Below are positions 1 to 11,600 of a DNA stretch of 64,000 nt, piece by piece (position 1 is the first letter of the stretch; each line of letters begins with the position of its first letter). This DNA comes from Cricetomys ansorgei. Its lineage: Eukaryota > Chordata > Mammalia > Rodentia > Nesomyidae. The notes under the pieces were generated by a model that saw only the letters and a program-made list of their open reading frames with translations, had not been told where the DNA came from and made no database searches. The stretch spans positions 3,356,501 through 3,420,500 of the forward strand of contig JAMJFZ010003746.1 of assembly GCA_026225945.1 (NCBI GenBank), given 5' to 3'. The position numbers and the translations under genes were made by a program.

Positions 1-602
1 TCTAATACTTCTGGTCTCCAAAGGTACCTGTACTTAAATTCACGTAACCATACACAGACACATACATAATGTGAAAACAAATCTTTAACAAGAGTCGAAG
101 TATATTACAACAAAATCCCTACACCTAAGGCACAGAGAACATCCCAGGAGTCAGAGATTGTGAGAACCAGAAGCTGCTGTGAAAGTGTGTCTTTTAGATG
201 ACAGGCCACACCCATGACATCTCTGTATTGCTGCCTTAATAAGACCTGGACAATTACAGCACCAATTGATTTGCCAAAGTGGATGGGGGAAGTCTCACAG
301 GGTTCCCCACTAAAGAGCTACAGGCAATTAATGACTGTTGAGACAGGGAGATTCCGTTTTCCCAGAGAGGATTCCCTGGCTACCCAGTATCAAATGATTT
401 TACTCAGCCCTAAAATCATACGTACACTCACTACATTAAACAGACTCAGTAGGGTTGTATTTATATATTTATTCGTATGTGTATGTCTGTGTTACGTGGT
501 GTGTGTAAAACAAAGGCCATGAAGTTGAAGGGGGATTTGGGAGGGATTGTAGGAGAGGAAGGGGAAATGATGTAATTATATTTTGATTAAAAATAAAAAA
601 TA
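1..602 (+). mobile_element. L1 3' end (3' UTR)
   Basis: Sequence such as 'ggcaattaatgactgttgag' and the closing 'atgatgtaattatattttga' followed by an A-rich tail is typical of the 3' UTR of older rodent L1 families. The 5' part lies outside the window. Confidence 0.75.
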
Positions 603-603
603 T

Positions 604-815
604 TAGGGCTAGAGAGATGACTCAGAGGGTAGGTACACTGGCTGCTCTTCCCAAGGACCGGGGTTCAATTCCCAGCACCCACATGGTGGCTCACAACTGT
701 CTGTAACTCTATTCACAAGGGATGCCTTCTTCTAGATTTGGAGGCTCCAGGCACCGTGTTGCACAGACATGCATGCAGGCAAAACACTCATACACATAAA
801 TATAAAAATATTAAA
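604..815 (+). mobile_element. B2 SINE
   Basis: Starts 'gggctagagagatgactcag', contains 'ccacatggtggctcacaac', ends in an A/T-rich tail. It abuts the L1 tail directly. Confidence 0.85.
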
Positions 816-856
816 AATTTTTTTAAAAAGGATTAGATTTTTAAAATCTTAAAAAA

Positions 857-1470
857 AAATGCTTTTGACCATTTATATTTTCTGTTTGGTTCCTTACCCC
901 ATTTTTGGTTGACTATTTGGTGTCTTTAACTTTATGCAATCTTCGTGAATTCCAGATGATAATCTTCTCTCAAGTGTAAAAGCTGGCCAAATTTCCTCCA
1001 TTCTGTGGGTCTTTCCCTTTGATAGGCAGAAGCCTTTTATTTTCATAGTCTCATTTGTTGATTGTTGGCCTTATTTCATGAGCAACTAGAGTCCTACTCA
1101 GAAGTCCTTACCTATGTACCTTACCTTTTTCCTCTAGCAGATGAGCGTTTCTGGTCTTGTTTTAAGGTTTTTAATCCATTTGGGTTTGATTTTTGTGTAG
1201 GGTGTTAGGTGAGGATCTAGTTTCATTCCTTATGTAGTTACCTGTTTCCCAGAACTGTTGGGTAAAGAAGCTGTTTTTTTACCAGGGAATATTTTTGGCC
1301 TCATTATTAAAAATCAGGTGGCTGTGGCTGTGTAGGTTTATACCTGTGTTTTCTGTTCTGTTCCGTGGATCTATATGTCTCGTTTGTTTCAGTATCACAC
1401 TATTTCTGTTACGGCTCTGTATTATAGCTTGATATCAAGTATGGCGGTTTGCTCAGAGAGGTTATCTGTA
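857..1470 (-). mobile_element. L1 ORF2 3' fragment
   Basis: The reverse complement matches the end of L1 ORF2. '+ strand' text such as 'aaaaatcaggtggctgtggc' and 'ttctgttccgtggatctata' are antisense hallmarks. Badly decayed; continues at 1705 after a nested SINE. Confidence 0.7.
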
Positions 1471-1506
1471 CTTCCAAATTAATTTTATTTAATTGCTCCA
1501 TTTTTA

Positions 1507-1552
1507 TTCTCTCTCTCTCTCTCTCTCTCTCTCATCTGTCTCTCTCTTTGTG
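1507..1552. repeat. (CT)n microsatellite
   Basis: About 20 CT units with one interruption (CATCTGT) at the edge of a nested B3-like SINE. Confidence 0.9.
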
Positions 1553-1700
1553 GTGGGGTGGGGGTGCTTGGTGGGTATATGAAGGTCAAAGGACAGCTTG
1601 AGGGAGTCAATTCTCTCTTCCACCATGTGCGTTTTGGGGATTGGGTCATCAAACTTGACAACAAGTGCCTGTATTCACTGAGCCATTATGCTGGCCCCCA
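1553..1700 (-). mobile_element. B3-like SINE nested in L1
   Basis: 'aaggtcaaaggacagcttga', 'ctcttccaccatgtg' and 'tgagccattatgctggcccc' are the reverse B3 blocks. The L1 match resumes immediately after. Confidence 0.65.
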
Positions 1701-1704
1701 AGTG

Positions 1705-1900
1705 AATTTTAAGATTGTTTTTCTATTTCTGTGTAGAATGGCATTGGAATTTTGGTGGGGACTGCACTGAGCCTGTAAATTGCTGTTGGTATAAGTTGTT
1801 TCACAATATTCTTATCATCCATGGGTATGGGAGGTCCTTCCATCTTCTAGTGTTTTCTTCAAATACTCTCTCGAGTACTGTAAAGTTTTTATTGTAAAGG
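1705..1900 (-). mobile_element. L1 ORF2 fragment, continuation
   Basis: 'atggcattggaattttggtg' and 'catgggtatgggaggtcctt' are antisense L1 ORF2 blocks, collinear with 857-1470. Confidence 0.65.
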
Positions 1901-1910
1901 TCCTTCTGCC

Positions 1911-2055
1911 AGGCATGGTGGTGCATGCCTTAATTCCAGCACTAGGGAGGCAGAGGCAGGCGGATCTCTGTGAGTTTTGAGGCCAGCCTGGTCTACAGAG
2001 TGAGTTCCAGGACAGCCAGAGTTTACAACAGAGAAACCCTGTCTCTTAAAAACAA
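1911..2055 (+). mobile_element. B1 SINE
   Basis: 'ccaggcatggtggtgcatgc' to 'gaaaccctgtctc' then a short A-rich tail. Full-length B1 of the cricetid-like 'acaacagag' type. Confidence 0.9.
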
Positions 2056-2491
2056 AAACAGAAGGACCCTTCTTTAGAGATGTGACCTCCTGAAAGTGTT
2101 TTCCCAGGAGGGAAATAGGATTGTGTAATAGAATATTCCATCTAGTGGAAGGAAGAACAAAAATTATTCCCTCCCTCCTCTGGCTTCAGTGTTTCGTTGG
2201 AGGAAGGTTTGCCTTGTGTGTGGTACATTAACTCCTTAATCTTCCAGGTTGTGCATGGGAGGGCATCAGGTATGCTCTTATTCTCAAAGGCAAGAGAGAA
2301 TTCAGGGTAGAAAGTGGAGGAATGTAGTGTGAGTTAGGACACGAGGGGCTGCAGACTGTGCCGTGTAAACCCATGTGTACTTGGTTAGCCACTGATGCTG
2401 GGGATGAAGAAAATGGCATGGCCGGGAACACTTGAGGTGCTGCCTGGTGCATGTGGATTACACCTATCACCTCTGAACGCGTGTGTGCCCA

Positions 2492-2495
2492 TGCA

Positions 2496-2529
<34 letters not shown>

Positions 2530-2530
2530 G
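2492..2530. repeat. (CA)n microsatellite
   Basis: About 18 CA units with one CATA interruption near its start. Confidence 0.95.
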
Positions 2531-2603
2531 AGAAAAAAAGGGTGCTGCTTTCTCTTGGTGGTGGGATCCATTTTTACTTTCTATTTATTTGTAGTCTTCC
2601 TTA

Positions 2604-2826
2604 AAAAAAAAGATTTATTTTTATTTCACGTATATGGGTTGTCTTGCCTGTCTGTATGCCCGTGCAGCAGCACATGTATGCAGAATCCATGGGTGCTATA
2701 AGAAGATGTTGGCTCCCTTGGAACTAGAGTTCCAAGTGGTTGTGAGCTACTATATGGGTGCTGGGAAGCAAGCTTGGGTCTTCTGGAAGAGCGACCAGTG
2801 CTCTTAACCAAGGATTTATTTTCCAG
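2604..2826 (-). mobile_element. B2 SINE
   Basis: Reverse B2: T-rich start, 'tgggtgctgggaagcaagct', 'cttctggaagagcgaccagt', ending near 'ccagcccc'. Confidence 0.85.
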
Positions 2827-2894
2827 CCCCTCCTTTCCTCCCTCCCTCCCCCTTATTTATTTTTGTCCTTCCTAATTTTATTTTTTATTAATTT

Positions 2895-3300
2895 TTTAGG
2901 CCAGTGTCTAGTTTCATTTCTGTGGCTATGGCTAAATTCCCTGACCAAATCAACCAACCAACAACAACAATAAAAGTCAAAAAGCTTAGGGGAGAAATGG
3001 CTTACATTAGTTAGCATTCTAGGTTACAGTACCTCCCTGCCAGGAAGTCAAGGTGGCTGAAACCTGAACAGCACATCACATCTCAGTCCAGATCTGAGAG
3101 AGGCGAATGGCGCATGCTGGAGGCTCAGTTAGCTTTGTCAACTCTGACACAGTCAGGGCACAGACTAAGGAATGGTGCAGTCTGGTTTCAGACTGGGTTT
3201 TCCCACATCCATTTACATAATCTAGACAATCCTTCATTAAGAACCTCTTCCCAGGTGATTGTAGATTATAGCAAGTTGACAAACTAACACATCACACTAA
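2895..3300. repeat. Diverged interspersed repeat, family not assigned
   Basis: 'tttctgtggctatggctaaa' and the ending 'agcaagttgacaaactaaca' match a medium-length dispersed rodent repeat I recognise by sequence but cannot name securely. No coding content. Confidence 0.5.
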
Positions 3301-3628
3301 CCAGTCACCCAATTAACTAGCTTACCTGGTAAAAGCTGGACTTCCAGAGTTGAGAAACATAAGTTATAGCAGGGATGGGCATAGTGTGGCCTGTGGGCAA
3401 GTCTGTCAGTTCCATATACAAAGCTCAGTTGAGATGTCCACTTATGAGCTGTTGGTGGCTGCTTTTACACTAACATTCCAGAGTTGAATAGTTGTCACAG
3501 AGACTGTATATTGCTCCAAAACATAGTATTTACTGCTTGGCTTTCGCTGACTCCATTAAATTACTTCTATTTTGTTAAATATATATATTTGAACACTGAA
3601 ATAGTTATAGAGTTTATTTTGTTGATTT
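3301..3628. other. Unique sequence, nothing recognised
   Basis: A/T-rich; no exon-like frame, no repeat block recognised apart from short TA steps near 3580. Confidence 0.5.
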
Positions 3629-3629
3629 G

Positions 3630-3775
3630 TTTTTTTTTAGGGATTTGAGATAAGGGCTCATATATCTCAGGCTAGTCTCAACTCACTGTGTCACCAAGGC
3701 TGATTTCAAGATCCTGTTGCTCCTCCTTCCATCTTTCAGTGCTGGAATCACAGGCGTGTGCCACCAACTCAGCTC
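3630..3775 (-). mobile_element. Old B1 SINE
   Basis: 'gagataagggctcatatatc' to 'ggcgtgtgccaccaactcag': reverse B1 with many substitutions. Confidence 0.55.
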
Positions 3776-4254
3776 TAGAACTTGAACTCGAAAGACATTG
3801 TGCTATACGGAGTCCTGTACTGTTCAATAGCCAATGAGTTGTGGTTTTGCTATCAGCAGATACTCTGAGGATGTAGAACGTTTGAATTAGCTTCTTAGGA
3901 GCTAGGTGGGGCAGTGTGACTGTTCTGGGGATGGTTTTTGTTCCCTAACAGACTATGGATTTTCAGAGCACATTGAACGTGCAGTGGAATCTCAGGCAGG
4001 TGTTATAGACAGGCGCTGTTTTCAGTGAGTACTGAGGCAGAGTGTTTGCTTCAGCAGGCCTGAGGAGGAGACTGAGAATTTGCATTTTTTATAAATTCCC
4101 AACTGCTGCTGCTAGTCCAGAATCCAGCCTGTGTTAACACTATTTCTGTCTTCTTAAACATCAGGATCTTCTATATATGCCTACCTTGCTGTTTGATTTC
4201 CCTTTCCCCTCTCTTTTCTTTCCCTTTACTTTCCTCTTGGTTTCTCTCCCTTTT

Positions 4255-4335
4255 TTTACTCTGATGAGGTCTTGATGTATTGCTCAGGCTCTTAGTAGCT
4301 GGTTCTCCAAAGTGTACCACCACACCTAGCTTCTT
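4255..4335 (-). mobile_element. Degenerate B1 remnant
   Basis: 'gaggtcttgatgtattgctc' and 'gtaccaccacacctagct' are reverse B1 blocks with the middle deleted. Confidence 0.4.
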
Positions 4336-4485
4336 TCCTTTCTGGTAGTCTCCCTTTAACTGGCATGCTTCTTGGAAAACAGTTGAGCTATTGTGGTTAT
4401 ATTTCCTCTTTAACCCCATAGACACAGAGTTACTTTTTCCATATGCTAGATAGTTGTTGACTTAGTTTTTTTAACATTAAACAGC

Positions 4486-4640
4486 CTTGGGCTTGGTAGT
4501 ATATACCTTAGTCCCAGAACTTGGAGGCAGAGGCAGGTGGATCTCTTAGTTTGAGGCCAGCCTGGTCTACAGTGAGTTCCAGGACAGCCAGGGTTTGCAG
4601 AGAAAACCCTGTCTCAAAAAACCCAAACCAACCAGCCAAA
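4486..4640 (+). mobile_element. B1 SINE
   Basis: 'gggcttggtagtatatacct' to 'ccctgtctcaaaaaaccc', with an A-rich (CAAA)n tail. Confidence 0.85.
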
Positions 4641-4664
4641 CAAACAAACAAAAACATAAACATA

Positions 4665-4806
4665 GCTTCTTGCAGGGTTTGGCACAAGCCTGCAGTCCCA
4701 GCACCTGGGAGGCAGGGGCTGCAGAGCCACAAGTTTAAGGCTATCTTGAAAGATATAGTGAGTTTCAGGTTAGCCAATGCTACAGAGTAAGGCCCTGCCT
4801 CAAAAC
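4665..4806 (+). mobile_element. B1 SINE, second copy in tandem
   Basis: 'cagtcccagcacctgggagg' to 'ggccctgcctcaaaac', sharing the A-rich tail of the previous B1 as its left flank. Confidence 0.65.
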
Positions 4807-4867
4807 AGCCTCTTAATTCCCTGTAGCTTTTTAAGGTGTACAGTATGATGATTTTGTTGTTTTGAGA

Positions 4868-4972
4868 TGGTTATGTTTTCTTCAGGCTGGACTCCAGATC
4901 CAGGGTACAGTGATCTGATTCAGCCTCCTAAGCAGTTGAACCTGTAGGCATTTGCCCCATATCCAGCTACAA
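4868..4972 (-). mobile_element. Ancient B1/Alu-like monomer
   Basis: 'ctcctaagcagttgaacctg' and 'taggcatttgccccatatcc' resemble reverse 7SL-derived SINE blocks. Very diverged. Confidence 0.35.
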
Positions 4973-5098
4973 TGATTTGATATATGTATACGTATACATT
5001 GTGAAATGATTACCATAGACAAGCTGTTTAATATCTCTCACCTATTGTACTTACTCTCAGATAGCAGTAAATAGACTGTTTTCCCATAGCAAGATTTA

Positions 5099-5138
5099 TT
5101 TTTTTATTATTATTATTATTATTATTTATTTGTTTATT
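5099..5138. repeat. (TTA)n/(TTTA)n microsatellite
   Basis: Seven or more TTA units grading into TTTA; it is the reverse-oriented tail of the adjacent B1. Confidence 0.85.
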
Positions 5139-5142
5139 TATT

Positions 5143-5290
5143 TTGAGTCAGGATTTCTTTGTATAGTCGTAGAACTTGTTCTGTAGACCAGGCTGGTCTC
5201 AAACTCAGTGATCTGCCTGCTTCTGCTTCTCCCTCTGAGTGCTGGGATTAAAGGTGTGTACCACTCCCACCCCACCACTCCCTTGGCTCC
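5143..5290 (-). mobile_element. B1 SINE
   Basis: 'tctgtagaccaggctggtct' and 'agtgctgggattaaaggtgt' reversed B1 blocks. Confidence 0.85.
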
Positions 5291-5541
5291 ATAGCAAGAA
5301 TTTTGTAATACTGATAGTATTATAATGCTGGCATAAGACAATATGTTCTCAGTGTAAATGTTCACCTGTTAGCTGGAGGCGGGAGCAACTGTAGGTTTGT
5401 CTATGTCTTGGCAGACTACAGCTGACTCCTGAAACGTGGTCTCTTAAAGTATGCACTTTATTTGATTTGGGATAGAGGCCCTTGCTTTACTTTTACTATT
5501 CTTTGAGTTTTGTTTTAACGTTTTATTTAAACAGAGTCAAC

Positions 5542-5627
5542 ATGGCTGGGCTGAAGAAGTGGTCCACAGGGGATGTGACAGCCATCCTCCCTTTGCTGAT
5601 GCCAAGTCTGTGCTGTGCTTTGGACAG
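5542..5627 (+). CDS. Rad52: Rad52 exon 2, start codon, with 1-nt frameshift
   Basis: The acceptor is 'aaacag' ending at 5534, so the exon includes 7 nt of 5' UTR (5535-5541). The ATG at 5542 has A at -3 and G at +4. Translation from it gives [10 protein letters not shown] and stops in exon 3. Reading one frame over from codon 4 gives [20 protein letters not shown], the expected rodent N-terminus. The exon is 86 nt where the family needs 87. The missing base falls in or next to the G/C run at 5548-5551. Confidence 0.9.
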
Positions 5628-8600
5628 GTAACTGACTGTTTCATCCCAGATAGAGGGCGTTTAGGAGAGGAAAGTTAGCATGGAGTGATACTGTCATCAT
5701 GTAAGCTAGTCATCTTCCTTTCTCCCTGAGATGCAGTGTTTCAGGGTCTTTGCTGTTTGGTTTGGCAGTACTGACGACTGAACTTAGTGCTCTCCTACTG
5801 AGCTACTGGATCCCCAGCATGGTGTAGTGTTTTGTCATTTTTGTTTCAAGGTCTTTATTAACTAAGTACATTTGTGAATTCTGCAGCAGAAGACTAAAAG
5901 TAGGTCCAGAAAGGTGGCTCAGCAGGTAAAGGCACCTGCTGCTAAGCTGATGGCCTGAGGTCCAGCCCTGGGACCCACATGGTAAAAAGAGAACTGACTC
6001 CTACAGGTTGTCCTTTGTGCTCGATGTACACACTATATTGTGTACTTATGCATACATATGCAAAACAATTTTTAAAAATGTAATAAACTTAAAAAACTAA
6101 TAGTACGTGGGATTACATTCAGGTGTGAATTTATGTGCTCATGTGTTTTAATATTTACCCTATTTGAATGTATAGTATAGAGTATATACTCTCTGTCTGT
6201 CTCTTTGTAGAGACTGTCTGTACATGGAAGAATCTTGTTCTGTCCGCCCAAATTCTGACTACATCAAAGAATTATTAGCACTTACCTTAAACAGGACAAG
6301 GGAACAAACCCCAAAGAACAAGCTTGATGTGTTTTGTCTACCTGTAGGATGGGAATTGTCAGAGCTCTGGAGAGGACAAAGGCAAGCTGCACTTCCTGTT
6401 CCCTTTGCTTGCCTATGTAGTGTGAAGCTTAGACTCTGAAGGTGGGAAGTTGAGATTCCTACCTCAGCTTCAGACAGCTGGAGCTCCCTGAGAGGGAGAG
6501 CTTGCTTAGCCAGCATGAGGCCTTGGGTTCTGTCCTTAACTCTGCAAAGCAAAAACAAAACCTAATTTAGCTTGAGAAAATGTAAGAAGGGCGGCAAGTA
6601 CTAATTCAGTGACTTGACTTGGCTCTAGGACCTTTTAAGAGTTTATGAGGACAAAGTTATTTCTGTAATGCCGAGACACTGCTAACTTTTTCACCATTTT
6701 CTCCTGAGTGGTCGATGTTGTGTTGTGCAGAGGGTCAGCACGTGATGGCGTCATTGCTTCCATGACTGGAATGTGTGCGTTCCAAGTTTCTTTTTTCATT
6801 GTTTGAGAAATATATATATACGTATATATGTATATGGCGTGTTTTGTTCAGATCTACTCCACTCCAACTCCTCCCGTCACTCCACTGCTTTACCTTCTCA
6901 GCTTCATGCGTTCTTTTTAAAAACCCAAGTCACTTCATGTTAACTGTATGCGTATGACCTTCAGAGTTTCCTGTTGTTAACTTCTAAGGATACTACTCTC
7001 CACCAAAACTAAAGGCTGTTGGGTAAGCTATGCCATGTTTGTATGGGTGCCCATGGAGGATAGAAGAAGGTGCCACATCCCCTGGAGCTGAAATTATAGG
7101 TCTCTGTGAACCACCTGATGTGGGGGTGCTGGGAGCTGAACTCAGATCTTCTGGAAGAGCAGCAAATACTCTTAACCACGGACTCATCTCTCCAGCCCAG
7201 GTTCTCAATACTATAAAGCAACTAAAGAAATTAAAACAAAAAATCCTGTATGACAAAAAAAATGCCAAAACAAAGGAAAAAGTCCACAAAAAAAACCCCA
7301 CGGAGTTCATCTCATGTTGGTCAATGACTCCTGGGCATGGGGCCCACTCCAGTGTGTGTGGCTGATATACCCAGGGACACTCCTTTGGAGAAAACTGTCT
7401 TCTCTTTCGCAGCAGGTATCAATTGCATATAGATTCTTGGTAAGGGGTGGGACTTTGCACCCATTTCACCTTTTCAGTGCTGGGATTTTGTCTGGCTTGA
7501 ACCTGTGTGGTTCTTCTGGGTGCTGCTCCATTCTCTGTGAGTTTGTGGGTGCATCAGTCCTGTTGTGTCTGGAAGGCACTGTTTGCTTGGAGTCACCTCT
7601 GGCTCTTACAGTCTTTCTGCTTCCCTTTTTGTATAAATCCCTGAGCCTTGAGCAGTGGGTTTGATGAAGACATTACATTTAGGGCTGAGTATGCCAAAGT
7701 TTCTTACTCTGCACATTGTCTAGTTCTGTATCTCTGATAAGGGCTGAGGGATTTTTAGATCTATGGGTGTAGTGATGTATCAGTAGAAATCATTTTATTG
7801 CTATGTTTCTTTAGCAGGATAATAGTAGGTTTTCTCTTAGGCCCATGACCTCCCATGACCTATCTAGTCTCGAGTTCATGGCTATTTAAAGCAGTATTTA
7901 ATGAGTGCATAAAGTTATGCTTTTTTATACGGTAACCATGTGATGCTTTAATAATACATACATGATGTGCCTAGTTCCTCCCTCTCCCCCTCCAGCTGAG
8001 GATGGAACCTAGAGCCTCATGCCTCCTAGGTGCGTCCTGCTGCATGCCTACCTGTCAGTTCTACTTAGTATTTAAGAGTGGGAAGAGGTGCTGTATCTGG
8101 AAACCCAGAGAGGGATTTACTGTGGGAGGAATGGCACAGATATCAGTTTGATTTCCCCTTCTGGATTGTAGAGCCAATACACAGCAGAAGAGTACCAGGC
8201 TATCCAGAAGGCTCTGAGGCAGAGGCTGGGCCCAGAGTACATTAGCAGCCGCATGGCTGGAGGAGGCCAGAAGGTAAGATGGGTCTTGGGCACCTATCTA
8301 GCAGTTGACATAGGAGATCCTGCCTTTTGGTTTTCCTGGATTCCACTGGTTCAGGGGCCCTTGTTCCCTGCTACTCGGTGCTTCCTAGTGCCTCTGGGGC
8401 GGGTTCCAGCCTTCATTGTCATCCGCAGTGGCCCAACAGTGTCTTGAGATAGCTGTACTTTCATCTTGAGGTTTTACAGCATCTTTAAAGATGTTCTCTT
8501 TACCACTTGCTTCCAATTTTATTTGTTAATCACATTTTTGTTTTTTTGAGACAGGGTTTCTCTGTGTACCCTTGGCTGTCCTGGAACTCGCTTTACAGGC

Positions 8601-11600
8601 CAGTCTGGCCTCAAACTCACAGAGATCCGCCTTCCTCTCTCTCCCAAGTGCTGAGGCTAGAGGGTGTGCCAGCACACCGGACCTTGCCTCCAGTTCTGAC
8701 ACCTTATTTTTGGTGCTGGGGTGGAGTTACAGCTCCCTGCCTGCAGAGCATGTGCTATACAGCGAGGTGCTTCATGCCGAAGTTGTGCATGGCTTTGGTC
8801 CTCCGTAAACTGTGTCATATGGCAGCCTGACATTTCTTTTTTGAGGCTGGTCCTTTCCCAGAGATAGACTGGTAGTTCCAGTTTGATTTTTCCAAAAGTC
8901 TCTGAAGTACTTTCATTGAGAATTTGTGTGGAATGGAAGTTTTGCCCAGCAAAACAAAACAAAACAAAACAAACCCCACACACATGAGGAATAAATGAGT
9001 TTTTATTTACATTTTAAAATGTCAAAGACATTTTAATAATTTTTTCTTAAAAATTTTATTTTGTAGGTGTGCTACATTGAAGGTCATCGGGTAATTAATC
9101 TTGCTAATGAGATGTTTGGTTACAATGGCTGGGCACACTCCATCACCCAGCAGAATGTGGGTAAGTTTTCTGCCAGCGCTGACTGCATATGTTCCTTACT
9201 TCATAACTGTTTTACTGCTTAGAGAGTTAAGTGGGTCAGGATACAGGGTAGGCGGGGTTGATTGCCAGCGAGGAAAGTGGGTGCGGCACAGGGATCTGTA
9301 GCTTTCCAACTGGTTCTCTTTCCCATTCCTAGATTTTGTTGACCTCAACAATGGCAAGTTCTACGTGGGAGTCTGTGCATTTGTAAGGGTGCAGTTAAAG
9401 GTGAGGGGGGTGCCAATGCTGCTGGGAGGACCAAGGAGAGAGTGAGGAGGGAGGGTCTCAGTCAGGGTGCCTAGGGTGGCAGTATTCAAGCAGCCTTGCT
9501 CCTCCGCCCCTCAAAAGAATGTTGAAAGAATGTCTTACTTGTTTTAAGTTGATACATAAAAGTTTGGTCACATAAGTACACAAGGTGTGTGTGTGTGTTT
9601 TGACAGTCGAATTTTTTTTATAATGTAACAATAGAACCTAAGTGCCACAGGGATTAAAGGCTATCGTTTGAGCAACGCTGTATCCCATACCCCTGAGCTC
9701 CAGCCTCACTATGGAGGCTCCCAGGTGCCTGAAATCAGCCTTTCCTGTATCTCCTGACACACGTGACAACACCATGTCCACTAGCTTCCTGTGTTTAATT
9801 TTATATACATTTATAGAAAAGGTCTCAGTATGTAGCCTAAGTTTTGCTTAAACTGGCAATTCTTTTGCCTCCTACTTCGCAGCCCTAGGGTTACAGGACT
9901 GTGCTGCCATGCCTGCTAAGCTGCACCTCTGTCATCGAAGTCTCATTGTTCTGTTTTTGTCTGCACTCACTTTCCCACTGCTTTTGTCCTAATATACTAT
10001 GATCAAAAGTTTTGTTTATAACCCACCCTGCTTCCACACCTGTGTGTGTTGTGTGTAAAAATTAATTCTTTTGGTCAATTTCTGTTGACCTTAAAACTTT
10101 CAGTCTTGAAGGTTTGGCACTGACCTCAGACATGTTTCCAGGCAGATGTGCCCTAGAGAGCACTTGTGGAGATTGTCCTAAGCTCTGCGCTGTGTCCTCT
10201 TCAGCAAGGCCCTGCTTCCACATGCCGCGGGGCTGGTTTGTTTTTCATTCTTTTTTTGAGTTCTGATGGTCAGAGAGGAGGCTGGGCAGCCAGAGGCAAG
10301 ACTACAGCTTTCATGTCAAGAGTTCCAACTCCCTTTCTATCTCAGGATGGTTCCTATCATGAGGACGTGGGTTATGGAGTGAGTGAGGGCCTCAGGTCAA
10401 AGGCCTTGTCGCTGGAAAAGGCCCGGAAGGAGGCGGTGACTGATGGGCTGAAGCGGGCACTCAGGTAAGGAAGGAGTGGGTTCAGCTGCTAATTCCAGCT
10501 CCTAGTTCAGAGGAAGTGGTACATTTGCTTGGGTCAGAAATGTAAATACCACGAAGATACATCTCATTTAACCCCGATCCCCGTGCTTCCTGCTGTCTTT
10601 CGTACTTCCCAAAGTGAACGCGTGGCTGAATGCGGACTACACTGCGGTCAGGTTTGGTCCCTCCTTTCCTCCAGGAAGGGCGCAGAGACCTTCTAGGTGT
10701 TTACTCACCGTTCAGTTCTTACAGCAAACGTCCAAATACAACAACTCAGAGTTCAGTTTGGCTCAGCTTTGAGAGGGTTTAGTCCAGGATGGATTGGCCT
10801 TACTGCTGTGGGTCTGGGGCAAGGACGTGTGTCGTAGCAGATAAGCGGAAAAAAGCCGAGACTCGGATCTGTAGTCCCAAACAACTTCCCAGTGACCTAA
10901 AACCTCCTGCTCACCCCAAACCAGCCATCTTCCTAAAGATCCCGCCAGTTCTGTACCACTCTCTAAAGACCAAGCCTTTTGTAGGTGGATTTGTGAAGGG
11001 CTTCTTAGCACACCGCTCTCTCCCCTTGAGAGATCTGTTCATGTCACTGCTGGGTTCTCAGAAGCTAGTGCAGTGCAGGGTATGACAAATGGTCCGTTAG
11101 CTGCTGAATGACAACTAGGGTCCGTTTCCTGTACTGCAGTTGCAGCTTTGGGACGTTGTGACCGTTAGATGTTGTAACTATGACTATTGCTCTTTTTTGT
11201 TACTGTAGGAGTTTTGGGAATGCACTTGGAAACTGTATTCTGGACAAAGACTATCTGAGGTCACTAAATAAGCTTCCACGGCAGGTATGTTAGCAATGAG
11301 TGGAGTGGGGGCAGCTTGCTAATATAGCATGCAACGTCTCCAGCGCGTCCTTGTGTGTAGTGGCTGGAGAGACGTGAGGACTCAGTGTTTGGCAGCACCC
11401 AGTGATTATTTCAGATTTGGAAGGTTGATGCTAGCAGACATGACCTGGCCAGGTCTTACAGTGCCTCTCTTACGTACAGAGGGCCGTGGCTGGGAGTGGT
11501 CTTTGACTCCTCAGAACCAGTGCAGACTCTTCTCACACCATTGCTGTTCCCCATGCTCAAACAAGCCATCTTTCTTCCCTTAGCTCTGGTGGCTTTGAGG

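Larger units (their letters stand above)
5628..8171. other. Rad52 intron 2
   Basis: Holds an ID-like remnant near 5750-5820, a B3-like SINE, an ID element near 6490, a TA tract and a reverse B2. From 7201 to 8171 I see nothing beyond a short B1-like remnant near 8000. Confidence 0.6.

Noticed and set aside
1899..2069. 'ggtccttc' and 'gaaggacc' either side of the B1 at 1911
   Set aside because: These are inverted, not direct, so they are not a target-site duplication.
2228..2524. Frame with Val-Cys repeats on the - strand
   Set aside because: Product of a CA microsatellite.
1..5534. Search for Rad52 exon 1 or a CpG promoter
   Set aside because: Region is L1 and SINE material without CpG clustering or a plausible first exon; exon 1 probably lies upstream of the window.
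7030..7365. 111-codon + strand frame
   Set aside because: Mostly translated B2 with a Lys-rich A-tail sequence.
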